Assembly (NCBI RefSeq): GCF_901709675.1
Contig: NC_051088.1
Coordinates: forward strand, 20,744,693-20,808,692
Direction of reading: 5' to 3'
Source: Syngnathus acus
Lineage: Eukaryota; Chordata; Actinopteri; Syngnathiformes; Syngnathidae
Length of the DNA stretch: 64,000 nt
In this document: piece by piece, positions 43,689 to 55,941 of the stretch
How the letters are laid out: the number at the start of each line of letters is the position of its first letter
How positions within the stretch are numbered: position 1 is the first letter of the stretch
Notes under the pieces: model-generated
What the model was told of the DNA's origin: nothing
Database searches by the model: none
The model's input: the letters and a program-made list of their open reading frames with translations, nothing else
Made by a program: the position numbers and the translations under genes

Positions 43689-44940
43689 CGTGAAGTAGTT
43701 TTCGATGACTATTCGTTTATTCCGTCGGTCTCAAATTGAAGGACGCCATGCCAGGTTCTTGTGCACCAACATCGAGTCCGGCAAGAAACGAGATCATGAA
43801 GCTTAGGTTCCGTTTGTCTCACAAGACCGCAGTTACAATTATGTCCACTAAGCGTCGCTGTGCGCTGTGAGTTCGACGCTTACGTAAACGACCCGCTACC
43901 TCCACGTACAGATGGAAAATCAGGGTGCGTCAATGTCACATCATACATGTGAAGTAGCAGGCCACGTCATGGTTTTTTAAAACAGACTTTAATTAATGAC
44001 ACTTGAATGGAATTTGACGAATGCTGGAGTTTGAGGTCCAAAATCTGCAGGAAAGAACTGGAACTAATCGCAGCAGCAAATCAGGGACATCATCTGCAGG
44101 AACGAAATATAAATCAACCACATCACAAAGCCTCTCGGCAGAAGAAGGTCTGTTTTCACTAGGAGACTGGAAGAGAGTTTGGATGGAGCCAAGTGGTTCC
44201 AAGTAAATAATAGCCAGACGGAAAAATATGTGGATATTTTCTGCTCCGTATTAATTTCAAGCAGTCTTTGTTTTGTTGTTTTGAAAAATGAATTTTAAAG
44301 TCAACATGTTTTGTAATAGTCATAATTCAGACATATAAATGATTGCTGTGTGACACATAAATGATGTGACAATCTAATTAATCAAGAACATGGAGCAAAC
44401 AGTTCTCCTTTCTTCATTGTTGCCCTGACTTGACCACTATTGGAAGTTAGCATGGAAATTGAGGATGGTGCAAATAAAGAAAGATTTGTCCCATATCTCC
44501 ATCAACAATCGCAAATTCCTACCCTCAAACAACCTTGTCATGGTACCATGTGAGAAAGCAGCACGGTCCAGAAGTGCAAATAGAACAAAGAGTAGTTGTA
44601 GAAGAACCAGAGCAAACCGTCAGATGATCAATTTGTGCTTCATTTAGCGTCAAATCTTCTTCTCTCTAGCTTCAGATCGCTTTCTTATTGACTATTTCAT
44701 AAGCATTTGTTATTGGTAATATTGAATTAATGACTGTCAACTACTGACTGAAATTGCTCTCAGCAGGATTATCACGAAGGAAAATATTTCACTGACATGT
44801 TAATGTGGTCTTTTTTTAAACTTTAAGGGAGATTCGGGCTGCACTTCATCCAGATTATCAGTGTGTGTGGAGCCCAGATTAACACGCATGTTGTTGGACT
44901 GACTGCACAGAGAAAAGGAACACAAAACAACATGATACAG
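43689..44940. other. Gap between mrpl39 and rap2a (synteny junction)
   Basis: About 1.25 kb without a gene. It must hold the mrpl39 promoter near 43700-43900 and the end of the rap2a transcript near 44945. No repeat marks the junction between the human-21-like and human-13-like blocks. Confidence 0.6.
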
Positions 44941-44961
44941 TGGTGCATAAAGATGTATGTT

Positions 44962-44971
44962 TTTATTTATT
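44962..44971 (-). terminator. Probable rap2a polyadenylation signal
   Basis: Two overlapping minus-strand AATAAA hexamers (44962-44967 and 44966-44971) lie about 0.8 kb after the rap2a stop. Earlier single hexamers at about 45213 and 45730 are alternatives. Confidence 0.5.
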
Positions 44972-45763
44972 TGAGTTGAAAATAAGTGTTGATGAGATCC
45001 ACTAACTAATGCAATTCAAGACACACTGTCACTACCATGTTAGGCATACAAGGCATTTGTATCATCTGTAAGGTGTCAAGTGTCTGCACATTTCAATAAT
45101 GATTGATTGACATTGTCTCTTTGGGTGAGATTGTACTCGAGGTCAGCGTGAGAGTATGACTTCATGCACACATCATCCATGTTTGGGATGTCTCCTCAAG
45201 AGGTGCAGCTTTTTATTCTTGGGACATTCATTCATCTATTCATTCATTCATTGTTAGGCGGGCCGACTGCTGGGCCGACCTCTGGGGTGACACCTTCACA
45301 GTGGTGCTGTTTGACATCGGTGTAGAAATCTGCCGTTTGATCTTTGCACCGTCAAGAGGAGTGCAGAAAGGAAACAGGACAGATGTTATATATTTGCCGC
45401 TGTCTTTTTCTTGGCTTCCCAAAATGATTTAGGGCTCCGATCCTCTTTGTTGATGGCTTTTAAGGTGGTTTTTGGCACTGCGCCGCCTTTGGGAAAGCCC
45501 CTGAAATTGGCTGTTTACCAGGAGGGGGCTGATGGATGTGGAAGTTCAAAAGAAAATCCACCCTGTGTCCAAGGGATTAGATTTCATCTCAATTGTCTAC
45601 TTCACCGGGTGCTTTCCTACATTTCCCAGCATGCCTCTCAGCCAAAGCGCGTGACTGACACGGAAATAAGAAATGGCAACAGCGACATTTTTCCTTGAGT
45701 CCTCTCCAACTTCACTCTCTCATCATCATTTTATTTGTCCACGTCTTGGGATCTGTCAACCCG

Positions 45764-48700
45764 CTACTGTACGCTGCAGGCGGGGCAGCACGCCTCTCTG
45801 CGGTCTGGCAGTGGGCAAAAATCCATCTGCCGCACGATCTCGGTGAAAAGCTCATCCACCATCGTCTTGCTCTTGGCAGAGGTCTCCATGAAGGGGCAGC
45901 CCCAGTCTTCTGCTAGCGCCTGGCCCTCGCCGGGCGACACCTCTCTCTCGTCCTCCAGGTCCACCTTATTCCCCACCAGCACCACCGGCACCTGCTGGTA
46001 CCTGGAAAGAAAAGACAAAGCCATATTTGGTACAAACAGGAACTTCCTTCCCGGTGCCTCCGAGCGAAACTCATTGATGCGGCGAGTGTCGGCCTACATA
46101 CTGTCAGTTGCTGAAACCACAAGAACCAAGCACAGTGGAGCAAGAGGAAAGCGACAAAAGCAGCTTCCCAGGAGGCTGCCAGTCCTCCGTGGGTGTCTAA
46201 TATCTGTGGGCGGTCCCATTAGAGAACTGTCACGACAAACGAAAACCTCTCTGTAACAATGCCTTTGCTTGGCGTGCAAGTGACGCATCATCTACCAACG
46301 ATTGCTATTGCACAATACGCGTGTCTCTCTTCCCCCCTGGGCCATCGCTAGATGGAGCCCCAGCCTGGAGCGAGTCATGGATAACGGGAATACTAACTGA
46401 AAACAGCTACTGCGAGAGAGAAGTAAAGACAGCTTCTTTATTCATTCACTACCATTGACGACTATAGACGTCAAAGATTCGTTTTGATTGGGCTGGCCGT
46501 GAATGAGTTGATAAAGGTCTCTGACATTCGGAGAAATTCCAATGGGATGAAGTATTACACACTTAGCATCCACTTGTCACGCTTTGTGACTGGTGCTAGT
46601 CAATGGTAGGGAACACAAAGTAACCAGCCAACCATTCATGCTCACTTTCCAACCATGAACACAATGCCTGCATGGAAAGTGCTTCTCTACACCTCACTGA
46701 CTCTTTTTAGAAACCACGTTTACCAATTCTTTGTCTTTTTTTTTCTGCTGGTTGTCTGACTGACACTCTTCCCCAGGTAGTGTCCACCAATAGGATGCTG
46801 ATTTGTGGCTTCCTGCCTCTGCTTTTGCGAGATCCCGGAGGGAAGGCAGCCGCATCCCTTACAAAGGACGGAAGAGTGGCCATGCTCGTCATCCGACCTG
46901 TGTGTGCATTGAGGGTGTGAACAAGGACAAGAGCCACGTGGGCAAATGCAAGCTGACAGTCTCGGAGGAGAAACTCTAAATATATCGACAAAGACACAGG
47001 GAATGATGTAGCGGCTGAAGAGCTTGCTTGTTGCCATGCCGGGCTGCACGCTGCCGCTGCTCTGCCTCGCAGGGATTCGCCGTCTACTGCGTGGTGTTTC
47101 ATTGGAATGCTCGTGTTGCCCCCCAGTAGGAATACACTGGCGGGTCAGCGATCAATTGGCCAAATTATGTTCGCTTACACAATTAAACAGAAGGTGCCAC
47201 TTTGATGCAGTTGGTTGGAAAATATCATGTGAAGGCGATGCACCTCAGGAGTCTCTGATCATTTCAACTAACTAGACTCACGGGAAGTCTGTAAGACGAT
47301 TTGATGTCCGGAGGTGGAATCGAACCTGCACACTCCTAACTGTGAGGCGGACGTGCTAACCAGTGTGCCGCCATGCCGCCCTTTTGTCGTAAAATGCACG
47401 ACATAATTAAAGTTGTTTTGTATTGCATTGGATAGTCAAGGATTTTGATAATCGGTTATTTAACGATTGACACTTCTAAATGTTGTCATATATTTTACTT
47501 CCCATGTTCTTGCCCTATCTGAACGTCAGTTATTGATTTTTTTACGGAGATATGTCTCAGTCCAGCTATTATACATTTTATTTGGTATGATTTTAGTTGT
47601 GCTAATATGTTTGCATGTTAAAAGCGCATTTTTCACTGTAACTAAAAAAACAATTAAATGTAAAGTGTGTTTAACATTTGACAATTTCTACTTGAGATGC
47701 AACTTTCTCTGCGCCTTAGAGGGCCCATGTAGCTCACCAACCTTCATGTTTGTTCTTAATGTGGCTATAAAGCTATAAACATTCTTCATTGTCATTAAAA
47801 TACTGAGTCACACTTTTGTTGGAGCTAATTACCGCTAAGGGTTGCTGTGCCGGGAACATAACACAAAGAGCAGCAATGTTTACTTGCAAAAAAAAAAAAA
47901 AAAAAAAAAAAGTTGGGATCTTTCGCTTATATCTTAAAGGCAGACGTAGCCTTATTAAAGCTACCTGCTGTGCAAAATTGCCATTTCACAAGCCTCAAAG
48001 CAGCAGCAAACAAATCAGGATGAAGGGCTTGAATGCAGAATTCTGCATCTGCTGCTAATTAGCTGGAGCCAATCTGTGTGTGCCACACAAAAAATACACA
48101 AACAAATCACACAACATCAGAAGTTGTGTGTGAGTTCTAGAAGAAGTCCTCCACTAATCGTCTGGCTCTCTGTGCAACTTAGCAATTAAAAAAAAAAGAG
48201 ATTGGACCAGTCCAGCAGACCTGGTGTGACAATTTCAACCACCTTCTCATTGTCGTGACTCGTCAAAAGAGTCAGAGAAGTAATATTAGTTTATTTATTT
48301 ATTATTGGTGGTCAACAGATATGAGAAACATGTTTAGTGGGCTGCATGCACTTGATTGATGTCCCTTCATTGCTTGCTTTCCAAAAGACTGACCGCTTTA
48401 ATGACTTGCTTTTTGCTCTTGGCCAACGCTAAAAGCCTGAGGTCCAAATGCTTCTTTGAGGCCACACTGGGGAGCCCCCTGAGATGCGTTGTTTTGGTCT
48501 CCGCCCTGTTCCCACTCCCCTCCTGCTATTAGACACAGCATCAGTGCAGCGTGAAAAGGCAACTTTGAAGCGGCTTCACCCCCAACCGATTCAGCACAAG
48601 CGGAACGAGATGATCCGATTGCGTGTCGGGAAAAAGTATGACGCTGGAAGTCACAGAATGGCACAATGCTATTTTGTAACCTGCGCCATGGAATAGCATG

Positions 48701-51667
48701 CAAGCTCGTGTGAGAGCAGATGTCTGCAGCACACATTCTTTCCCACATAAGAGCCTCGCATTCCAGTTTACACGACTCCCTAATGGACGCCTGATGTCTT
48801 TTTGGCTTCAAACCCAACTCAATTCCATTAAGTTCTGGTGAGTGGGTTCATGTAGCTTCACCGCATGTTGTTGGCTGGCTCAGCAGAAAATTGGATCAGC
48901 AGGATGATCTCCTAAAGGGTCCATAACGTGATGTCGATGCCCCGCGAACACAACGCGGACAGGGTGCCTTATTAACTCTTTGCGACGGGCCAATCGAGCC
49001 CCTCGTCTGCTGCAAAATTCATCTGGTGCTCGTTGGAACGTCTGCACCAACGGAAAAGCATTGTCTTTTCTTTTTTTCCTACAGTAAAAGCAGACTCCAA
49101 CAGCGAGTCGTTATCATCATCATGGGACCTTGTGAGGCCCCGCACATGACAAGGAAGAAACCAGCCTGCAGTTTGATCTAAACGGTCCTAAACTACACTG
49201 AAAGAATTTTTTGTTGGATTTATTCACATTTTTAAAGTAGATGTATAGTTTACTTAAATAAACTGAATACATCGACTTGATAAAATAAAATTGAATAAAT
49301 AGAATAGAAATTCAACACATTGTCTTTTTGCTGGCCTGGGAAAACCTTGGGATGTCTCCGGACTAGCTGGAAGAAGTAGATGTGGAGAAGGAACGTTGAG
49401 CTTCCCTGCTGAAGCTGCTGCATCCTCGACCTGACCCCGCCCGGATAAGCGGTAGATGGATGGATGGATGGACGGGTACTATTTTGGAATCCATTCATCC
49501 ATTTTCTGAACTGCTTAAAGGGTTGTGGGTGTGCTAGAGCCTAACCCAGATTTTAAATAAAACGCTGACGGGGCTTACCTAGCACTTTTGCACACCCTGG
49601 TGTCACACTGTCTCTGCTGCTAACTGATCATATACAAACACAAATCAATCAACACTCATTTATCCATAATCTGAACCGGTTATGGTCCTCATGAGGGTCA
49701 CGGGCATGCTGGAGCCTATCCCAGCAGTTTTCAGGCAGTAGGCGGGGGACGCTCTGAACTGGTCACAGTCACGCCAAGGGGCAATTGGCCTATCAAGCAT
49801 GTTTTTGGGATGTGGGAGGAAACCAGAGTACCCGGAGGATACCCACACGGGCGCACACAGGAAGGCCGGAGCCGGAATTGAACCCTGCACCTCCGAACCA
49901 ACACTATCTATAAAAATTTCCCTCAGTGTCAAAAACTTTCAGTTCCTTCTCCATTTGCACATTTGTCTTCAAAAGGTGACTCCATGTTCTTATTTGACAC
50001 TTTACGTTTACCTGCACTCTGTTCTTGAATGGCATTTTAATTGAGCATAAAATGGATTTGGGCATAAAAAACAAATACATTTACTTTATATTGTATTTAC
50101 TGTAAATAAAGTCTTAAATGAGAACAAATTGGCAATCATCATAAAGTGTGTATGACTTTCCAAGGCATTGCTAAGGTAATTACGTAGCATAAATATCAAA
50201 ATGACATTAATGTAATTTTTAAATTCATATAGCATTTGTACTGAATCTCAGTCTGAATGTGCAGGGCCATCTTTTTTGTTGAACCCTCCATTCTTCTCAT
50301 TCTAAATGGTGCGTTTTGGAAGGAAAAAAAACCCAACAAGCATAGACTAATCAGACAGATGTTATGATTATATAAGAATGCGTCTCTTACAGCGTAAGAA
50401 GCCACTTGAGAAGCAGAGTTGTGTGAAATAAGGGTATGTACTATTCATATGCCACATGCACACTTGGTGGGCACCTGTGCTGCGCACAAACATATCATAA
50501 TTTGTTCATTTGTTCGATTAGACATGGCATAATCGATTATCGATTTATAATTTTGTGGATTCGGATGAGACTTGCCATCACCGGAACTGCCATTTTATTT
50601 ACACGGATGCCGCCGGCGCTTTGGTTAGCTTTGAGCCAACTACCAAAAAACAATACGATCTAAAATTGGACCAAAACAATAACCAGTAACAATAACCACC
50701 CTGAATAAATTATTATGTGAGTCACTGATGGTGTCGGGGTACAGTTGGTCCGTAACTGTCAGACTAGCGCTAACAACAAAACGGCTGTTGCTGTGATGTC
50801 ACACCATCTCATCCGAGTGAGAAAAAATATAAATCAATATTCATTATGCCATGCCCAATCGAACGAGTGGTCGAATTACGACTCATTTGTGCACAGCATA
50901 CATACACACAAACACACACATTACACTGAAACAGAATTTTTTTTTCCCATTCAGGTTATTTTGATTCTCAGCAAAATGATGCAAAAATATCTTTAGTTGA
51001 GCTACTCATCACAACATAGCTGCTCATCTTAAAACGCTCTCCAAGGCTAAGTTGACCACATGTGAGAATTTGCTATCTCAGGAATTGAACAGATTCTTGG
51101 CTCAATTGTTTTCCGAGCCCATTGGGGAGGCTTTATTACACTCGACACAACTTCCACCCCGGAATCATCACCTTAGCATAATTGCAGAGACATCTGATAA
51201 CGTGACCTTTTATTACTTTGACTTGACTTAAATGCACCAGGAGCAAAATTTGCATATTTTTGAATTGCTCATCAAACATTCCTCATCCCAAACTGTTTAT
51301 AATAGATCAGTGAGTGTTGAGCACTACAAGGCCCCGTTAGTCACATGATGTTTCAAAGGGACTTTTTACAGTCTTGTCATCTTATGAAAGCCATCCAAGA
51401 TAAGGCCCAACTGTGCTTGTGGGATGAGCTCAGTGGTTTTGTTGAGTAATGGTCTGAACTAAGTGATCAGAAGAACATCCCGAGCTAGTCATGTGTGCGA
51501 GTGTATAACCGCAGGGCTCAGCAGCTGCTTTTTAACACAAAATGTCACTGTACTCATTGTGTTTATTTATGAATTTATCTTCTTCCCATTTTTTTTTTTT
51601 GCTTTCAAGCTTCCCATCCAAGTACTAAGCTAGCCTGATGCTGCTTAGTTTACAGTAGAATATTACC

Positions 51668-51703
<36 letters not shown>

Positions 51704-52046
51704 AGTCCACACCCTGCAAATTGCAAACTCACCTCTTGACCCTGATAATCTGGTCCCTCATGGGTTTGATGTCCTGAAAGCTCTGCTGGTTGACCAGACT
51801 GTAGACCAGGATGAAGCCTTGGCCGTTCCTGATGTAAAGGTCCCGCATGGAGGCGAACTGCTCGGTGCCGGCCGTGTCGAGGATCTCCAGCACCGACGGG
51901 GACGAGTCCACCTCGATCTCCTTCCGGTAGAAGTCTTCGATGGTCGGGTCATATTTTTCGATGAATGTTCCGGTGACGAACTGCACGGTCAGGGCCGACT
52001 TGCCCACCCCGCCGCTGCCGAGCACCACCACTTTGTACTCCCGCAT
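45764..52046 (-). CDS. rap2a: Ras-related GTPase Rap2a
   Basis: A small GTPase of the Rap2 group that controls cytoskeleton, cell adhesion and JNK/Hippo-type signalling through TNIK/MAP4K effectors at membranes. Two coding exons, 52046-51733 and 46001-45764, join in phase 2 to give 183 residues, the human RAP2A length. Motifs: GSGGVGKS P-loop at 10-17; switch [13 protein letters not shown] with the Rap2-type Phe39; DTAGTEQF, with Thr61 in place of Ras Gln61, as in Rap proteins; NKVD at 116-119; ETSAK at 145-149. The tail CCPACSVQ carries palmitoylation Cys and a farnesyl-type CAAX box. [10 protein letters not shown] and the Gln-ending CAAX favour Rap2a over Rap2b. It sits downstream of mbnl2 on the same strand, as in human 13q32. 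Confidence 0.95.
46440..46515. repeat. Dispersed repeat with inverted ends
   Basis: The sequence starts with CATTCACTACCATTGACG and ends with GGCCGTGAATGAGTTG, so CATTCAC/GTGAATG can pair. I recognise the CCATTGACGACTATAGACGT type as a common fish interspersed sequence, but cannot name the family. Confidence 0.45.
47308..47381 (-). repeat. tRNA-like head of a SINE-type repeat
   Basis: On the minus strand it reads GGGCGGCATGGCGGCACACT, then TGGTTAGCACG (A-box-like), then GGTTCGATTCC (B-box). This is the head of a common teleost tRNA-derived repeat, whose body occurs at 49657-49900. It lacks a proper cloverleaf, so I do not call it a functional tRNA. Confidence 0.75.
49321..49471 (+). mobile_element. 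3' tail of an RTE/Rex3-like LINE
   Basis: The segment has a TTTTTGCTGGCCTGGGAAAA start, AGCTGGAAGAAGTAGATGTG, then CTTCCCTGCTGAAGCTGCTG, and ends in (ATGG)n. This is the typical 3' terminus of fish RTE/Rex3-type non-LTR retrotransposons, including the end of the reverse-transcriptase frame and the tail microsatellite. It is 5'-truncated. Confidence 0.7.
49492..49560 (-). repeat. Short fragment of tRNA-derived fish repeat
   Basis: CATCCATTTTCTGAACTGCT followed by a GTGGGTGTGCTAGAGCC-type segment matches the 3' end of the family represented at 49657-49900, in the same orientation. The fragment is truncated. Confidence 0.6.
49657..49900 (-). repeat. tRNA-derived dispersed repeat (body)
   Basis: On the minus strand it runs from GGTTCAATTCCGGC through GTTTCCTCCCACATCCCAAA and GACCAGTTCAGAGC to GGATAGGCTCCAGCATGCCC. 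This order is diagnostic of a widespread teleost SINE-like family. The head is mostly lost here. The plus-strand open frame across it is not a gene. Confidence 0.8.
51667..51703. repeat. (TGTC)n microsatellite
   Basis: Nine near-perfect CTGT/TGTC units, about 30 bp inside the rap2a intron from its splice donor. Confidence 0.95.
51733..52046 (-). CDS. rap2a: rap2a exon 1 (G domain, first two thirds)
   Basis: Codes residues 1-104 and two bases of codon 105, from [17 protein letters not shown] to [16 protein letters not shown] is the donor. It is nearly identical to mammalian RAP2A/RAP2B over this interval. Confidence 0.96.
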
Positions 52047-52240
52047 CGCGCCCCGCTTTCACATCCGCCACATCCCGACCTCGCGTTGTGCGCTCACGCC
52101 GCGGCCACGACGCGCCGAATGCGGTGCAGGCGGAGGGGATGTTGCATTCAGCCTCTACGGAGACGTTCCCACGCTATCTGGACGGAACCCCCTTCCACGG
52201 GCATCCATAATGCAATAGGCAGAAATAAGACTGGCTATAA
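52047..52240 (-). promoter_or_regulatory. rap2a: rap2a CpG-rich 5' region
   Basis: CG-dense sequence directly upstream of the rap2a start codon, with no TATA box; probably 5'UTR and core promoter. The CG density falls away above 52240. Confidence 0.5.
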
Positions 52241-53100
52241 TTAGAAACGAGGCGGCTGCACATCTTGCAAATGAGCTAAAACGACATTTTCCCCCTTCAG
52301 TGTGCAGCGACGATCAGTGGAAAGGAAGGCGAATGTCTTTTTGTCCCCGAGAAGACAAAAAAAAAAAAAAAAAAAGTGCAGGGAATCCACGCCTTTGGAT
52401 TCCGTGCATCAGGCAGACGTTTCCGGCATGTCACGTATAATAGAAGGGAGGTAACTCTTACCGGACACTTTATTAGGTACACCCACGAGCTGCACTGTAA
52501 CGTAAACATAAAGTAACATTAGAAAATAATACAACGGAAAATATCACATAAACATTGCCAATAACAGACTAGTTATACTTGACACTCAGTAAAGTAGATT
52601 ATTGATAAATGGAACACAATTAATCCAAGGGTGATTTTAGTAATGATGGTTCTCTTATTTGGAGTCAAAAAATCTGAATAATCTCTCAGTCTAATTAACA
52701 AAATGATTATTGTTATGACCTAGAAGTATTTTCCATCCAGTGTTTTTCATTTTCAGTAATCATGAATTTACAATTGCGTTAGTCTAGGCTAGTCCGATAA
52801 ACAAGTACGATTATATTGTTGCATATTGTTATGACTTAAGTGTTTTCCATTTTCAGTAATCATGAATAAAATATATTAATGAATTGGTTTCATAGCCCCC
52901 CACTATTTCTGAGTCTATAGAGAAAAAAAACCCTGGAGCCGTCCTTGCTGAGGACCATTCCGATATATTTTTAAAATATTACTATTTGGTGGAGTATTAT
53001 GGTAAATGTTTCTTGTTATGGATAATATTTTTATGTAGCATTTCAACTGGCCCAGCTTTCCCATGGAGTGATGAGAGACAACCACAAAGGTGACATTGAC
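52241..53100. other. Intergenic gap between mbnl2 and rap2a
   Basis: About 0.9 kb of AT-rich DNA with a poly-A/T run (about 52358-52375) and no coding signal. A short ACTTAAGTGTTTTCCATT/TTTTCAGTAATCATGAAT-type sequence is repeated near 52728-52766 and 52833-52868. Confidence 0.6.
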
Positions 53101-53101
53101 T

Positions 53102-53107
53102 TTTATT
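53102..53107 (-). terminator. mbnl2: mbnl2 polyadenylation signal (predicted)
   Basis: Minus-strand AATAAA at 53102-53107, the last clear hexamer before the rap2a promoter region. It implies a 3'UTR of about 2.8 kb, comparable with the long 3'UTRs of other muscleblind genes. Confidence 0.5.
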
Positions 53108-55926
53108 TCTTTCTTTCGATAGAATTTACACTACCTCGCTGGAACCAAAGCACATTTGACTAAAAGGAACATAATATAAAGAATACATTTCTCCCAAAAA
53201 GATTACAGCAAAACTATTGAATGGTTGATTGGGCGCACAGAAGCAAGGATGGCACAGTCTCCAACCGTCTCGCGTGTGGCCCCCTCTGTTGGCCAAGACA
53301 ATGAATTACACTTTCTCACACAGGGGTCAACAAGTTCCTTATCCTCGACTGGTGACTCCGTTGTACTCAGCCATTTTGGCTTCCACTCAAAAAACATGGC
53401 TTCACATAGCAATAGTTATTCCTTTATTTGAAATGAAATTACGAAGGGGTCGAGTAAAGAACGTCTCTACAAATAGTTTACAAAAAAAAAACAATATACA
53501 CGCAACAGACTTCAGATAAGGCAATGAATTTGGATACCCAGAGTCTGCTCAGAGAACCAAAGTTCTTCCGTTGGCCTTCTCTTACCATCCACTGTCTATG
53601 CTTAAAATACACGTCAAGGACTTTGTGGGTAAAACAAGGACGTCTCAAGTGCACCGCCCCCGCAACTACATTCACTTAAAAAACACATGGTTGACTGTTG
53701 CAAATCTCCAGTGTGAAAAGTGCTATCCTTAACTCTCGCATTACACTGAACAAATCAAATCAGTGAAGAGCCTGAAGGTCCTTATCAACATTGATAGATT
53801 TTGTTATTGTGTGTACATAATTATATACTTATATGGTGATTCATTCTAGTGAGTGTCACAGCTCTACAGTGGCTGTTGTTTTCTAGTGAAAATATTAGTT
53901 TGTGGTTACAATCTCAGTGAAGAATAAGAAATGTTAATGTCTTGACTACGATCTAACTTGTGTACGTAATTCGGTGGGGGTAGGTCAAACAATGTCTTTT
54001 ACAAAAATACCAAAGTTTAGCAACTGCAACATTTGGTTGCCACAGCAACAACTTAATATTGTTATGAAATACTAGCATACCAGAGTACACCCTTTTTAAA
54101 AGTTTTCCTTCTCTTTTTTTTCTCGGCTAAAATGTCATCTATACAATAAACATATTTTTGTTTCTCCAACAACACAAGCAACTCTATTCCTACACTCTCA
54201 CTTCTGAAACATCATTATTATTATTTTTTTTCCTCCCTCTTTCCAGCAAGAAGGCCATCTAGGTCTAGCAGCTTCCAGCAGTCTATAGGTGGACTTGGAA
54301 GCTTCCACCTCCACACCGCTGACAAAGCACGGTGTGACACAGCTCAATAAGTTACATTCATTTCAAATATTTTTACAACATAGTAATTAACGTGAGGGCG
54401 AAGATCAATAAAGAGTAAAGATAAATTAAGAGTAAACCTTTTAAGCCCCAATCACAAATAAAACACACAACGAGATGCATGAAGACAATCAAGGAGAATG
54501 AAACCCAAAGTTGTGGATTGTCAATGGTCATCAAGCACCATGAAATTACATTTGTTTTGGGCTAGAACAAACACAAATAAAAATAGTTTTTCCTAAATTA
54601 TCTTTAAAACTTATTACACTATGAAATATGCCGATTGGTTTAAAAAAAAACAACACAAGAACATTTCATGTCCTTGACTTGCTTGAAGTGCAGGTGGAGC
54701 CGAGTCCAAACATATTTTGAAAGCACACATAGCACAAACTTTAAACACAATTCTATAACCAGAAACTAAATTACATATATACATTACACGCAAGATTTTT
54801 TTTTTTAACCTTCTCACTTATATATTCCTCTTGTAAATTACGGGTAATAAATGATGGTACATTGTGAGAGCTAGTTGGTGATCCAGAAAGACACTTGTGA
54901 TCTCAATGGACAGTTGGTAGAAAAAAATATATTTTTTTCTTCCCCCACGCTAAACGTGACACCAGCTTGTCTGCAACTGGCTATCATCCAGGTGAGCATG
55001 TTTAGGCACTTCTACAGTTTTCTAGGGTGAAAGAGAATTGCGGGTGATTGTGGAGCCAGGTAGCCCTCGAGTTCAAGTCTTCAGCATTTGGTTAAGCACC
55101 AAAACATGCCGTCACCGAGTCCGCCATGCTCCCATGTCTGCCGGCAGACTATCCGTTCTCATGCGCACGCACATACACACATGGCTTGGGATGTCTGGGA
55201 CTAAGCCCCATCAAGTCCTTGGCACTGACTCGGAGCACCAAGCCGACCACCCCAGCTGGATGCAGTTTAAAAAGGCGGCACCTCCGCAAATCATCGTTGT
55301 GTTGTTGTTGTTCCAAGCAGCTTTGGGACATGATAAAAAAAAAAAAAAAAAACATCTTCTCCAGGTCGGGCTTTGGCAAAATGCTTCCAGGGTTGATACG
55401 ATTCAGGTCATCGAGGGCAGATGCAGTATGTGCGGGGACCCCTTTTGAGCTGCCACATTCCATTCTGAGGAGAGCCACTCTCACACCACTGGACAAAAAC
55501 ACTTGAGGCCATCAAAGCGTGTCAGTGTGGTTACAAGTTTCCCGTGACTGTCTAACTCTAAGTACAATAGAGTGCACCATAACGTCAAAGTGCAAATCCA
55601 GCATATTGTTGTTTACTAAACAAGGACAGAAATTGTGTGGAAATTCCTCAAATAAATAATCAAGAAAGGGTTTCAATGTGGTGTGCCTATTCTGTGTCAA
55701 CCACAATACGTACATTACCATATGTTAGAGTCACTAAAAAAAAAAAAATCATACACACTATGTGGTGCCTGTGTGTTGCACTGACACTGCCATAAGTGCA
55801 TTCATGTGTGAGACTCTTAGCATGCAGGTTGCTGCACCTCTATGGGAGAGGTAAAATAGTATTTACACGTGAGCAGATTGGGGTTTTGGAGTGCACCTCC
55901 TTCACAATCCAGCGCTTTTGTGGCGT
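53108..55926 (-). other. mbnl2: mbnl2 3'UTR (long)
   Basis: A non-coding extension of the last exon after the IILK stop at 55927, or after 55817 in the alternative frame. It is AT-rich with several internal minus-strand hexamers, so shorter 3' ends are possible. No conserved coding frame was seen. Confidence 0.6.
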
Positions 55927-55941
55927 TTACTTTAGAATGAT
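55817..55941 (-). CDS. mbnl2: mbnl2 last exon, alternative reading frame (exon-skipped isoform)
   Basis: If the 95-nt exon is skipped, this exon is read one frame over. It continues from PT as Asp-His-Ser-Lys-Val-Asn and ends CKYYFTSPIEVQQPAC before a stop at 55817. Mammalian MBNL proteins have an alternative C-terminus of the same shape (ending in a CTYYP...IELPQTAC-type sequence), which supports real use of this frame. The 125-nt segment is therefore dual-use: 15 nt of coding plus UTR in one isoform, fully coding in the other. Confidence 0.75.
55927..55941 (-). CDS. mbnl2: mbnl2 last exon, standard frame (Ile-Ile-Leu-Lys-stop)
   Basis: The acceptor CCCCTGCAG is followed by ATC ATT CTA AAG TAA, giving the exact MBNL2 carboxyl terminus after ANQ from the 95-nt exon. 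Only 15 nt are coding; the exon continues as 3'UTR. Confidence 0.85.
   Translation of the reverse strand: MILK

Larger units (their letters stand above)
46002..51732 (-). other. rap2a intron (5.7 kb)
   Basis: The only intron in the rap2a coding region. It contains a palindromic-ended repeat near 46440-46515, a tRNA-like repeat head (47308-47381), a long poly-A run (about 47888-47911), a LINE tail (49321-49471), two pieces of the tRNA-derived family (49492-49560 and 49657-49900) and a TGTC microsatellite near its splice donor. No coding exon was seen. Confidence 0.75.

Noticed and set aside
47308-47381. Possible functional tRNA gene on the minus strand
   Set aside because: A- and B-box-like words are present, but the stems do not form and the sequence matches the head of a dispersed repeat.
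35961-52000. miR-155 hairpin expected near mrpl39 by synteny with human
   Set aside because: I looked for the mature sequence TTAATGCTAATCGTGATAG and its complement and saw neither.
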